From positions 682,001 through 746,000 of the forward strand of contig OY744462.1 in NCBI GenBank assembly GCA_963556145.1: DNA of 64,000 nucleotides, given 5' to 3'. The notes under the pieces were generated by a model. That model ran no database searches. It had not been told where the DNA came from and worked only from the letters and a program-made list of their open reading frames with translations. The stretch is from Hygrocybe punicea. Taxonomy: Eukaryota; Basidiomycota; Agaricomycetes; Agaricales; Hygrophoraceae. Of this stretch, positions 34,331 through 44,700 are shown one piece after another. The stretch's first letter is position 1; every line of letters starts with the position of its first letter. A program made the position numbers and the translations under genes.

Positions 34331-35059
34331 CTATTCTTTTAACTTCTTCTTCATCTTTCCAAAGAATTCCTCCCAATCTTGTACATCAACTCCTTCTGCC
34401 TTTAACCGATCCATGTTCTTCTTCGTAGCATTTAATAGTGCCTTGAGGTGGTACTTAGGGCGAGTGTGCTTCTTTTGTAGCGGCTTAGGAAGTAATGCTG
34501 GAATTGCAGGGCGTTCGAAACGATTGCGGCGAGAGGAAGTTGGGTGATTACGATTTGTGGGAAATGAAGGAGGCGATTCGAGCCATTCTCCAAACTCCGG
34601 GTCTAAGGGTATGGATTGCGAAGGGACAGTGGTGGGTGGCATAGGAAAGTTGGGAAGACTATCCATGAAAAAGTCGAAATCGTCTGGTGGCGGACAGTCA
34701 ACACCTCGTACGTTCACAGATTCGAAATCGATGTATTCATCAGATTCCGAAGGGGGTAGCGGTGGTGTCTGAGCGGGACTAGTTGGTTTGGTAAAGAAGT
34801 CCGTATCGTATTCAGTGGGAGTATCGAATACGTGTGATAAATCGAGACGGCGTAGAGGAATATCCATAGATGGAGAAGATGAAGGACTGGAGTATGATGT
34901 CATAGTATGATATGGATTACGGTATATGGGCGTCTGGTAGTGCTGAAGCGCTGAGCGGAATAGCGGTGCAGTTGATGTAACAGGAGACGTTAAGGGAAAA
35001 TATTTGTGGGGGAACCGGAATGGTGGGTCAAGCAATACTAATGTGGGACGCTGTGTCAC
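34331..35059 (-). CDS. Accessory ORF of the gypsy element, 242 codons, unknown function
   Basis: This ORF is intact from start to stop, in the position between pol and the 3' LTR where env or accessory genes lie in other retroelements. The first 180 residues are Pro/Ser/Asp-rich and probably disordered (SSPSSSPSMDIPLRRLDLS; PPPDDFDFFMDSLPNFPMPP). The last 50 are basic and helical (KKHTRPKYHLKALLNATKKN ... WEEFFGKMKKKLKE). There is no signal peptide or membrane segment, so it is not a classical envelope. A nucleic-acid-binding or assembly role is possible but is only inference. Confidence 0.5.
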   Translation of the reverse strand: MTQRPTLVLLDPPFRFPHKYFPLTSPVTSTAPLFRSALQHYQTPIYRNPYHTMTSYSSPSSSPSMDIPLRRLDLSHVFDTPTEYDTDFFTKPTSPAQTPPLPPSESDEYIDFESVNVRGVDCPPPDDFDFFMDSLPNFPMPPTTVPSQSIPLDPEFGEWLESPPSFPTNRNHPTSSRRNRFERPAIPALLPKPLQKKHTRPKYHLKALLNATKKNMDRLKAEGVDVQDWEEFFGKMKKKLKE

Positions 35060-36164
35060 AATAGGTCCCTGTGGGTCCAGAACTAAACTAGCCCTGGCCT
35101 TGCTATATTGGGATGATGTATTTCAAATTCGATTTAAGGTTGTATGATCGATCAAATCGGGATTTTACCATTCCCTTGGTTCTTCAGGGTCTCGAAGCTG
35201 TATCGGGTACAGATCTGCAATAGTACCAATGCTTATTTGGTCTAGACCGTTTACTCAGGTCACATGAGAAAACATGTGCCGGTCACGTGTTTTCCAGGGT
35301 CATAGCTGTACATTTGCACGATCCGTCTTTTCTTTCCTCTAGTCTGCCACTATGGTTCTGTAGTGCTCCACTCCTTTTTCTTGCTATGCCACTATGCAAT
35401 AAATCGTAAAAAAATCTATCCGACGCTATGAATGGTCACTCCATCCTCCCTTCAAGAAAAACTCAAGAAAAACCAAACCGCTAAGTAACTTCTTATATTT
35501 ATATTCAATTTTCACCATTACTGAATAATTGGCATGTAGATAAGACGGTCTAAATCTAGCCGTTCCTTACTACTATCTGCTGCAATCGTTTGACAACGAA
35601 TTCGTCTGGAGGATGGACGGGCCGGGGGTGATGTTGAGCATCACTCCGTTTCAACTAGGGGCGAGCGCTATATTTTTCGGGTGGGACTCAGTTGCTGGAC
35701 TACTGGGAGTGGAGGGTCACCGGTCGTTCGTCCATTTCTTTATCTTTCTATTCATACACCAGTTGTATTTCCTTTTATTCTATTTTCTATTTCATTATGT
35801 CTTGTCATTTCGTTACGTTTCGTTTCGTTACGTTTCGTTATGTCTTTTATATATATTATCATTGTATTCATATAATGGGTCCGTCAACTATTAGATGAGA
35901 GGGGTTGTATTATCACTTTGTAGCGTTATATATATTTTCTTTGCATGTCTGACTTAAAAATGACCAGCAAATCATAAAACAAATAAAATTTATCTAATCA
36001 GTTTAGATAGCATAAAAAAAGGGTGCGTGACGGGAAATCATGTGCATAGGTAAAAATAGCGGCCAATAAAAATGCATGGGGCATAGAAAAAGAGGGTGTA
36101 CAGCGGGAAATCACATGAGGGATAGGGGTCTTGGATATAACTAAATATTCAGTCACCAAAGGTG
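35060..36164 (-). other. Non-coding internal region of the gypsy element
   Basis: Between the accessory ORF and the end of pol no convincing frame exists on either strand. A short CGTTTCGTTA tandem lies near 35810-35845. It may hold the accessory gene's promoter or a spliced leader, but nothing shows this directly. Confidence 0.4.
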
Positions 36165-37115
36165 CTAGAATATTGGAATCAATGCAGAAAAAGGAAAATC
36201 TTGAATGAATGAGTGTGGGGCTATACAATAGCGGTGAGGAATAATAGTATTGTATCTCTTCTGAAGTAGATCTGCGGATAGTGGTACTTGTAACTGATGA
36301 AGATGATATATAGGATAACCATATTTTGACAACTTTAAACCTGCATCAAAGTCTTCATTGCCAAGACCTGAGGGGTCATTGACTTCTCCTGGTACTTTTA
36401 CTGAACCAACTGTAATGACACCTGTAATGGAACTGATTGGCGTTGTTTCATAAAGCCACATGTGACAGACAGTGGCTGGAACTTGATATTTTCTAAATTC
36501 AAAATTCTTTGTGCATGATGCAATGTGTGCAGCAAATTCTGGCTTGATGGCAAGAATAATATCTGTGATGTCTCCTGATTTAAGAGATATTAACTGATTT
36601 ACTGAGCAATCCTCTACTTCAGCAGCTTCATCTTCCTGGTCTGCTATTTCATAAAGGATAGGGTCAGTTCGATAAATGTATGGTAAAATCCGAAATGCTG
36701 CATAATGCTCAGCATGCACAGCACCATCTAATTCTTTTAAAACATAAGTTCCTCTTCTTGTTTGTCTGACAACTTCATATGGGCCAAGGTAACGAGGGTC
36801 TGTCTTGAATTTTCCTATAGTCATCTCCAAACGACTATTATATACTAGAACTAGTTCTCCTGGCTGATAATCACGTTTTTGCAATCGTCTATGAAATCTC
36901 TGATCAAATTGCAATTTAGATATGAAGCGAGCCTGTTTAAGCACAGCTGCTGCTTTATCAATATCTTCTTGATGTCTTCCAAGCTGACGTATGCGGAGTG
37001 CTAACAAATCTGATGTAGAAAGTCCTGAGCAAAAACCTTCAACCATAAATGTGGCTTCTGTTAGGTCAAAGGGAAGTATAGGATGAGTGCCATGGAGTAG
37101 ATAATAAGGTGAGTA
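36165..37115 (-). CDS. Integrase C-terminal part fused in frame to an ASCH/PUA-like domain
   Basis: This reading is in the same frame as pol and follows its TGA. It begins YSPYYLLHGTHPILPFDLTE, the usual end of a gypsy integrase core, then passes through a long helix (FISKLQFDQRFHRRLQKRDY) and an SH3-like integrase tail (PGELVLVYNSR ... YLGPYEVV ... GTYVLKELDG). After an acidic linker comes a new module at about codons 160-265 of the 293-codon part from 37046: ILAIKPEF, then the K-x2-E-x-R signature in CTKNFEFRKYQVP, then MWLYETTPISSITGVITVG. This matches the core of ASCH domains, PUA-fold modules linked to RNA or modified-base binding. There is no chromodomain. The tail ends with DFDAGLKLSKYGYPIYHL and 45 more residues. 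Confidence 0.75.
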   Translation of the reverse strand, partial: YSPYYLLHGTHPILPFDLTEATFMVEGFCSGLSTSDLLALRIRQLGRHQEDIDKAAAVLKQARFISKLQFDQRFHRRLQKRDYQPGELVLVYNSRLEMTIGKFKTDPRYLGPYEVVRQTRRGTYVLKELDGAVHAEHYAAFRILPYIYRTDPILYEIADQEDEAAEVEDCSVNQLISLKSGDITDIILAIKPEFAAHIASCTKNFEFRKYQVPATVCHMWLYETTPISSITGVITVGSVKVPGEVNDPSGLGNEDFDAGLKLSKYGYPIYHLHQLQVPLSADLLQKRYNTIIPHRYCIAPHSFIQDFPFSALIPIF

Positions 37116-40100
37116 TCAAGTAACACTGCTGACTGTAATTCGGTCTGCAAATGATGCTAACTCTACGTGCTTGTGCCAATTCTTGATTTTTCCAGTCTTA
37201 TCTTTTTCACAGGACTTGACTATGGCTTCACATAGAGTAAAATGTCCTCTTTCTATTACACCATTTGCATGCTTATTGTAGGGTGATATGCGAACCTGAG
37301 GAATTCCTAGTCTTCTAAGCAGAGACTCAAATGCTCCTTTGACTTCTCCTCCATTATCAGTAACTACATGTTCAATGGCACCATAGCGACAATAGATCTG
37401 TTCCCAGAAGAATTTTGCTAAGTTGTGTGAATTGTTTGATCTTAGAGCTTTTACTTCAGTTGCTCCTGATAAATCATCACGTGCTGCTACAATGAAATGG
37501 TAGCCTCCTGAAGGTGGCATAAACATTACATCAATGTATACCTTTTGAAAAATTGCTGTAGGGGTAGAAATTGTAGGGGAAATTTCGATTTTCTTCAAGC
37601 TCCTAATTTGACACTGATGACATGATGAAATGTGGTAATGGACATCTGCTCTGAGATGAGGCCAAAAAAATCGAAGTTTGACTAAGTCAAACACAGCTTG
37701 TTCTCCTTTATGACCTAAGTTTTCATGAGCTTGAGTGAGAATGGCGATTCTTTTCTTTGCATTCATAATCACTAATGAAGGCATTTTCTGGCCATTTCTT
37801 CTAAACAGTTTATCATCTTTTAAATAAAATTGTCCAGTTTTCTTCAGAAATCTTCTTCTTGCCTGCAAGGTATCTGTTGAAGGCATTTCCAATGTGGATA
37901 AAAAATGTTTTACTTGAATGAGTATCTTGTCCTGTTGTAATTTAATTTCATTATTTGAAGGGAGTGTGATGGCCTTGTATGGCAATTTGGTAGGGACAGT
38001 GAAGCTAAATTTTCTTATTTCATGTGGATCAGGAATATGAACAAGCAAGGCAATATCATCTAGCCATGAATCATCATGCTCTTCAATTTCTTCATTATCT
38101 GCAAGTTCTCTGCGAGAAAGTGCATCTGGTCCCCTAAACTGGGTTGCAGGTACATGAATAAGTTTGAAGTCAAATAATAAAATTCCTTGAATCCATCTGT
38201 TTATGGCTGCATTAGGTTGTAAATCCGGTTCATTGAGCATGCCTTTTATAAACTTGGCATCTACCTCTATATGTAAATTCTTTATTCCTATTAAATACAG
38301 TCTCCAGTGGCGTAACGCGCAGTATAGTCCATATAACTCCAGTTTTGGCTGTGAATATCTGGATTCTCTTTCACTCATTGGTATTGAACCATATCTAGCA
38401 GGGCGACGATTTCCATTTTCATCTTCTTGTGATAAAATAAAACCGGCAGCAATATGGCTACTGTCTACTGATAAATATGTGGGTCTATCTGATGTATAAT
38501 CAATAGAGCGGAGTGCAGGTGCTGAAGAAACCTTTTCTTTCAATGCCTGGAAAGCTGCTTGTCTTCTTTCATCCCATATAAACTCTGCTCCTTTATGGAA
38601 TAACTCTGCTAGTGGCTTGGCTAGTGCAGAATAATTTTCTATCCAAATGCGAACTGTTCCACAGAGACCTAGGAAGCCTCTAACATCCTTGGGAGTCTTG
38701 AGTGGGGGCCAGTCCAAAACCTTTTGTACTCTACTATCATCAGGACAACGTCCTTCCGGAGTGCATTTCTGTCCTACGATCACAACACTTGAGCGGCAAA
38801 GTTGTGTCTTCTTAGCTGATATTGTCATTCCTGCACAAGCAAGGCGATGCATAATGCGATGTACATCTTGAGCGTGCTCCCAAATAAACCTTCTGATTCC
38901 TGGATTTTCTAGTAAAACTTCTGGTCTTCCATCTTGATCAGGATAAATGGATGAAGGTCCTTTTATAGGTAAATCATCAATGAAGCTATTTGCAGTATGA
39001 GGGATTTCATCTTGAAGGATGAAGCACATACAACGTTGGAATTCTGCAGGTGAATTTGTGAATCCAGTGGGAAGTGATGTGAGACGAAGTAATCCCAGTG
39101 GTGTCATGAATGCAGTGAGGTCACGAGATGTAGGATGTACTTTCCTAGCATCAAATCCCCATAGTAAATCGAAGACTGTATAGCATTGGCGACCAGCAAA
39201 AGGTTCTACAAATTCATCTAGTATTGGAGGAAGGCCTGCATCACGTATTGTAACTGCATTGAGAGGTTGCAAATCATGGACTATACGAAGTTTTCCATCC
39301 TTCTTGCTTACACAAAACCATCTTGACCTATAAGAGGATTGACTTGGTTCATATACACCAGCATCTATTTTTCTCTTCAAAACATCCATGACTTTTTCTC
39401 TAAGTCCTGGTGGTATAGGAATATTTCGAAATGCCCAGGGTACATGTGGGACAGTAGGGATGATGTATGGTGAAAAGTAAGATTCCTTAAGTGTGCCTCT
39501 TTCAGTATCTTCAAAGCCAATAGCATCTTGGTTAAGTGACAAGAGGTGAGTAAATAATTTTTCTTCTTCTGGCCAAAGAAATCCATCATTGTTTATCTTG
39601 AGTATCTTCAGACGTTCAGATGTAAGCTTCTCTGTAGGTATGAAGTCTGGTGGTATCATAGGAAGTGGTGGTAATGTGGAAAGAGGGTCATAGGGAAATT
39701 TCCTTGTAACACGTGCATCTTCTGGAAAGGTTCCAGGGACAGGATTTATTTTCTTGTCCACTCTTTTGTAAGCTGTAAGTGTTAATGGATATCCTTGACT
39801 ATCTGTTTCTTCACAAGGGAATATGAGAATGTCTCCTTCTTCACATATTAAGGTTCCTTCTCCTATAATGTAGTAATAGTCTGCTTCTTCTGAGGCACTT
39901 TCTTGCTTATTTGGTACTTCATTAAGATTGTAATCTTGATTGTCTTCATCTTCTGGGTACACTAAAATAGGCATAGTTGTTTCTTGGCTATCCTTAATAG
40001 TCTCATAGTATACACTGAATTGTTCTAGTGGCTTATCTTCATGCTTAGAATTTTGAGGGTCCTCTTCATACAGTCTGACAGAAGTTATATTTGTCAGTTC

Positions 40101-40613
40101 AGTTTGTTTGTACACAGGTATACTAGGGCTGGCTAAGGATGTCAAATCCTGAATAGTCTTTGAAAATATAAACTTGTACACTATCACATCAAGTAATAAA
40201 ATGTAGTACAGACAGATATAAAGAAGAGAGGTTTGACATAGGGGCAAAAATATTGTTGCAAGAGTAAACAAATCACTAAGTAATTGTGGACTTGAGATAT
40301 TTGGGAGGATCAAAATATCCTTCCTTAAGCAAATCTGCCACTGCTTCAGGGCGGCGAAAGCGCATATCCAAGACTGCATTGATAGCATCAGAGAGTAACA
40401 TGCGGCGATTGGAGCGAAAGATGATAGAGGAATTTTTGAGGAAGGTGATTTCTTCTTCTTCAAGGAGAGGGTTTGACTCTGTGAAGTGAAGGGGCCTAAA
40501 ATGTTCTGTTGCAGGTTCAGGTAGTCCTTCAGAAACTCCTTCTTCCAGAAACCGAAATAGTAAACACTTGTGGTTGAAATAATAGCGGACGGGGTCATTT
40601 GAAGGCCTTTCAT
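37116..40613 (-). CDS. pol: Pol: reverse transcriptase, RNase H, integrase
   Basis: The true start is probably well inside the open frame: the first ~190 codons overlap the preceding ORF or read as hydrophobic noise. RT begins near codon 425 (YRSRWFCVSKKDGKLRIV), with the catalytic box FIDD near codon 545 in place of the commoner YVDD. RNase H has LSVDSS near 716, KLELYGLYCALRHWR and a later Asp in EVDAKF near 783. The integrase zinc finger is H-x4-H-x29-C-x2-C (HENLGH ... CHQC). Its core shows YIDVMF, TDNGGE and NGVIERGH, a D,D-about-34-E triad. The frame is stopped by TGA at 37116-37118 and continues without another stop into the integrase tail. The TGA is either a disabling mutation or read through. 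Confidence 0.9.
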   Translation of the reverse strand: MKGLQMTPSAIISTTSVYYFGFWKKEFLKDYLNLQQNILGPFTSQSQTLSLKKKKSPSSKIPLSSFAPIAACYSLMLSMQSWICAFAALKQWQICLRKDILILPNISSPQLLSDLFTLATIFLPLCQTSLLYICLYYILLLDVIVYKFIFSKTIQDLTSLASPSIPVYKQTELTNITSVRLYEEDPQNSKHEDKPLEQFSVYYETIKDSQETTMPILVYPEDEDNQDYNLNEVPNKQESASEEADYYYIIGEGTLICEEGDILIFPCEETDSQGYPLTLTAYKRVDKKINPVPGTFPEDARVTRKFPYDPLSTLPPLPMIPPDFIPTEKLTSERLKILKINNDGFLWPEEEKLFTHLLSLNQDAIGFEDTERGTLKESYFSPYIIPTVPHVPWAFRNIPIPPGLREKVMDVLKRKIDAGVYEPSQSSYRSRWFCVSKKDGKLRIVHDLQPLNAVTIRDAGLPPILDEFVEPFAGRQCYTVFDLLWGFDARKVHPTSRDLTAFMTPLGLLRLTSLPTGFTNSPAEFQRCMCFILQDEIPHTANSFIDDLPIKGPSSIYPDQDGRPEVLLENPGIRRFIWEHAQDVHRIMHRLACAGMTISAKKTQLCRSSVVIVGQKCTPEGRCPDDSRVQKVLDWPPLKTPKDVRGFLGLCGTVRIWIENYSALAKPLAELFHKGAEFIWDERRQAAFQALKEKVSSAPALRSIDYTSDRPTYLSVDSSHIAAGFILSQEDENGNRRPARYGSIPMSERESRYSQPKLELYGLYCALRHWRLYLIGIKNLHIEVDAKFIKGMLNEPDLQPNAAINRWIQGILLFDFKLIHVPATQFRGPDALSRRELADNEEIEEHDDSWLDDIALLVHIPDPHEIRKFSFTVPTKLPYKAITLPSNNEIKLQQDKILIQVKHFLSTLEMPSTDTLQARRRFLKKTGQFYLKDDKLFRRNGQKMPSLVIMNAKKRIAILTQAHENLGHKGEQAVFDLVKLRFFWPHLRADVHYHISSCHQCQIRSLKKIEISPTISTPTAIFQKVYIDVMFMPPSGGYHFIVAARDDLSGATEVKALRSNNSHNLAKFFWEQIYCRYGAIEHVVTDNGGEVKGAFESLLRRLGIPQVRISPYNKHANGVIERGHFTLCEAIVKSCEKDKTGKIKNWHKHVELASFADRITVSSVT

Positions 40614-41703
40614 TGATGAGGGCCCTCCAGTCAGGGGTGGCTAGCTTGAATCCAATTCTGCGAATGCCTTCAACCAAGGATCCTCTAATAGCTTTGAGGA
40701 AACTGATGTGAACATCAAATGTAGACATGTGGTCTGGCTCAGCTGTTAAGATTCTTGCAGCAGCTAAGTCCTGATGAGAGGAGCCAGCATTGGAGATGGT
40801 GAAGGAATACACTTGAATGGGTGATTGAGGGCGAATAGGAGGTGCTTCCATGCGAAGCTGAGTGAGTAGATTGGATTCTGGATATAATGGGCCTGATCTG
40901 ACACTAAATGGGGATCTGGGATCCTTGGAGGGAGGTAAGGGCGAAATGCATTCTCCTGCATTTAAGGCATTGGCACGATCAAATGGGAGTCTGGCATATT
41001 CATCAGAGGGGGTATTGATTTCCTCACCCTCTGGCAAGGACCAAGTATTGTCTGAGACAGGTGGCAATTGTAACAAAGGTATATCTTCAAGTGGGGGTGG
41101 TGTAGGCGAAAGCGATATCAAGCCTGGAGGGGAATCGAGCGGCTGCTGGGCTTCTTCAATGGCCTGACTGAGGTCTGAATTAAATTCTGTTATTGCTTCT
41201 GAATCTGGGGAATCAGACCTAGTCCAAGCGAACCATTCTAATTCTTCATCTGTGTCTGTGTCCATGGATTCATCAGAAGATGAATTAATGTCCTCAGAAG
41301 AGGACACACTGATAGGTCTAGTCCTAGATCCAGGTTCCTGATAAGGCTGAGGTAGAGATGAATTTATGGAAGTGGTATGAGGAATAATGATGGTGAGTGG
41401 ATCTGGTTTGGGGCTTAGGATCTTGACAGCCTTATTTTCAGAGTCACTCCCAGAATAAACAGAAGAAGGTGATTGAGAATCTACAGACATAGAAGTATCT
41501 TTACTATCTATGTATTTATTTGAAGAATATAAATAATCATCACTATTATTATTTAAATCTGGCAAAATTTCCTCAAAGATAGGAGACTTAGGAGAATATT
41601 CTAAATCACCATATAGATCATCAAAAGACATAGAAGGGGAGCTAGAGACTAAAGGTACAAAATTTTCACTACTATTAAAAGGGGTAAAAGGGGGAGTAGG
41701 CAA
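40276..41703 (-). CDS. Pro/Ser/Asp-rich ORF between gag-protease and pol
   Basis: It starts directly after the TAA that ends gag-protease, in the same frame, with a TTG codon rather than ATG. It is therefore best seen as the C-terminal part of one long Gag-Pro reading interrupted by a single stop. The first 300 residues are acidic and proline-rich (DDLYGDLEYSPKSPIFEEIL). The last 170 fold-like residues read FDVHISFLKAIRGSLVEGI ... YYFNHKCLLFRFLEEGV ... RFRRPEAVADLLKEGYF. No known domain was recognised. It overlaps the start of the pol frame by 338 bp in another phase, which would allow frameshifting or re-initiation. Confidence 0.6.
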   Translation of the reverse strand: MPTPPFTPFNSSENFVPLVSSSPSMSFDDLYGDLEYSPKSPIFEEILPDLNNNSDDYLYSSNKYIDSKDTSMSVDSQSPSSVYSGSDSENKAVKILSPKPDPLTIIIPHTTSINSSLPQPYQEPGSRTRPISVSSSEDINSSSDESMDTDTDEELEWFAWTRSDSPDSEAITEFNSDLSQAIEEAQQPLDSPPGLISLSPTPPPLEDIPLLQLPPVSDNTWSLPEGEEINTPSDEYARLPFDRANALNAGECISPLPPSKDPRSPFSVRSGPLYPESNLLTQLRMEAPPIRPQSPIQVYSFTISNAGSSHQDLAAARILTAEPDHMSTFDVHISFLKAIRGSLVEGIRRIGFKLATPDWRALINERPSNDPVRYYFNHKCLLFRFLEEGVSEGLPEPATEHFRPLHFTESNPLLEEEEITFLKNSSIIFRSNRRMLLSDAINAVLDMRFRRPEAVADLLKEGYFDPPKYLKSTIT

Positions 41704-44700
41704 TTAAGAAGTAGCAGGGAACCAAATGTTTCCTACATCGGAACCAGGGGTGGCATGGTTGGAGACGTCTGATAAGAGGTCCGGATCGCTGGGGGGCCGG
41801 GAAATCGGCTCGCGTCCCAATTCGGCATGAGGAGGGGGTGGAAATGCGTAATTTACCTCTGCGTGGTTGTAAAGCATGCGGGGCGGTTCGAGCACGACGG
41901 GGTTGATATATCTGACCTGGCCGACGGGCCAGTCCCAGTCGTCATCAGCAGGGAAAACAAATTCGGGGGTTTTCGCGGAAGTGGGGTAGTGATTGATGAG
42001 ACCGGGCGAAGTGTCGCGTAAATGGGCATCAAGCGGCATATTGAGACCAGGTGGGAGTCCATGGTCATAAACGAGCGCCGCCGGGGCGCTACGTTCATGA
42101 TTTGCCGGTATATAGTTAGTGGATTCGAGGAGGGATGCAACTAACGGCGCGCACGGAGAAGTGGGGATAATAACGTCGAGGAGGTCACTATCAGGGATGG
42201 CGTTGTGGCCGTTCATGGGTTCCGTGCGTATTGCGAGCTGAACGGTGGCCACCGGGGCCGTATAATCGTCAAAAGAAGGCTTTTTCGTGAGTGAGGTAAA
42301 ATCCGGGCATTTTTCGTGAGCGGGGTGCCTAGTACACACTGTGCAACCTGGCCATTCTACTTCCCCTTCATCACCTGCCTCGTATCCGTCACGATCTGTA
42401 TGTTCGAACAGGTCGCGGCTGATGTCGAGGGCGGAATGGTGAATGTCGTTGGTGGGGGCCGTTGAGTGGACTTCGGATCCCCGGAAATGAAAGAAATTGC
42501 CGTCCGTGGTACCATCTCCGAGGGTCGAAGTATTTTCCGGAGGCGTGGTAGTAGTCAGGGAGGGGCGTCTACGGCCACGCTCCGTGTACTGTAGTGGAAG
42601 TCGTTTGTCAGTGAACAGATGAAGCGGGATCTTTCCCACCTCGTAGTCCCATTCCCAGCCTTCGATTGGGCTCCAACCGCGCGCCTCGTCGTTGGTCAAC
42701 GACGATTCGCGGTCGTCCTCGCCAGTGAGCGTGATAGCGGGGACAGAAGAGCCAACCGTGGGAATCCGCGTGACCGGTAAGTTAATGGGGTTACGGGGCG
42801 GTTCTAAGGGCGGAATAATGTCGCCGGGGTGCGTGCGAGGGTCACGAGTGGTCACTGGGAAAGAATAAAAGTCCTCTATGTAAGGAGGAGGGACAGGGGG
42901 AGGAGAAAAGTTCTCCTCAGTAGAAGGGTTAGCAAATGGGTAAAATTGAAAAACTAAATGTCCCATCCTTAAAGAGGGGGGGACACTTGGAGAATTTATT
43001 GTAGCTAGAGAAGCATTCAATAAAATTCCGTGCTCAAAAGGAACACCAAGGGAATCAATCCCCGGAGAAAGCCTATATCCTACAGTGGCAGCAATCAAAA
43101 ATTTACTTAAATGGGGAGATTGGTAATCAAGGGAATTTCCCAAAAAGGAAGTGATAAGTCGGCCAGCATCTGGATGACCATTGGAGTGGATCCCTTCTAC
43201 AGGGAGAGGAAGAGGGTGGTTATTGATCATAAAAGGTGGGATCTGGGGGGTTTGTGCAGCAGACATGGCTACTGTCTCTCCCATTTCTTCAGAGTTTTTA
43301 TAGCAATTCCTATCTAAATTTCCCTGGTGTGAAAATCCATATCTTATCTTTCTCCTTTTAGAAAATTCAGATTCTTCATTGTTCATGTCATCACAATGGG
43401 CTATGGACAATGCAAAAAGTTTCGAGCCATCATATGCATTTTTGGGGATATTGAAGCATGAGATACTTTTATCTCCTTTTACTTCAGACTTATCCTTATC
43501 CAAATAAGGCTTATCCTGTAAGCATGTAATCATTTCGGTAAAATAATTCGGTTTAAGCGGAGTTTGAAATTGCGGATTATAGCGGACTAATGCCTTATTT
43601 TGTTCATAAGACTTAGTTAAAGGAATTGTAGTGGTTTCTTCAAGTTCCATAGGTAAAGTGCATAAATAGGATGTTGAGGCATGGGCAGTAGTAGCTCCTC
43701 TGATGTGATTAACTTGAGAATGGCTTGGTGTGACCATTAGTTCAAATCTGTTTGTCAAATCTTCAGGATTCTTGAATACTAAATATGTACCATCTATTCT
43801 TTCATCAATAGAAACATAGTTGCCTCTTTGCCATGGTCTTCCAAGTAATAAATCAAATGGCACTGTCTCTCCTATGTAAAGATTGGCATAGGTAAGGACA
43901 CCACCACAAGTCAATGGAACTTCTGAGACCAATCCTTTTAATGTTCCTTCACCTCCATTAGCATCATTCATTGTGAGAATATTTCCTACATCCATAGGTC
44001 TTTGGATAATTTCTTTCCAGACTTTTTTACTAATCACATTTAACTGGGATCCAGTGTCAATGATGGCTTCAATAGGTCTTCTATCACATTCCATCTGAAG
44101 CCTGATTAACACTCCACGATCCTTGGTTATGAATGAGCTTGCAATGGCAGATACCTTTGCATTCTTTCTCTTGATCATGTCTGTTAATTGCTCAGATAAT
44201 TCCTTGGAAGAAGCTAATACTTCACGAACGCGCAGGGTAACTGGTGTGTCAAGGATTTGATTGACAACTTGAGTTTCTCCAATATTGACTGAAATTTCAG
44301 ATTGTCTGGGAGTGGGCTTTGGACGAGTTATGGCATTATGTCTTTCAGCCATGATCTTGTTCTTATCTATGTTTGCCTTGTGTCCTTGTATATGAGTCTT
44401 GGCTGGCTTTGTTGGAGAAGGATCTATCATCTCCACATCTGAATCTGTGTCTGAAGGAATATGTATTGGGGCTCTTATATCCATTGGAACAGGTTGTTTT
44501 GTATGCAGATCTTCTGTAGGATGGAATGGGTTTGTCTTCTTGAGAGCAAAAGGTAATGGTGCGGGTACATGTGCTTGAGCTTGCTTCTGTGCTGAAAGAG
44601 GGCCGGGTTTGACTGGGCCTTTAGGAATGGGTGGCAGTACTGTATTAGGCCTTATATTCTCTTTTCCTTTGGCCTTAATACCTGTGGGAGGATATACTCC

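Noticed and set aside
34331..35059. Envelope gene for the gypsy element
   Set aside because: The frame lacks a signal peptide, membrane span and cysteine-rich ectodomain.
38203..38871. Plus-strand frames opposite pol
   Set aside because: Antisense shadows of the RT/RNase H coding sequence.
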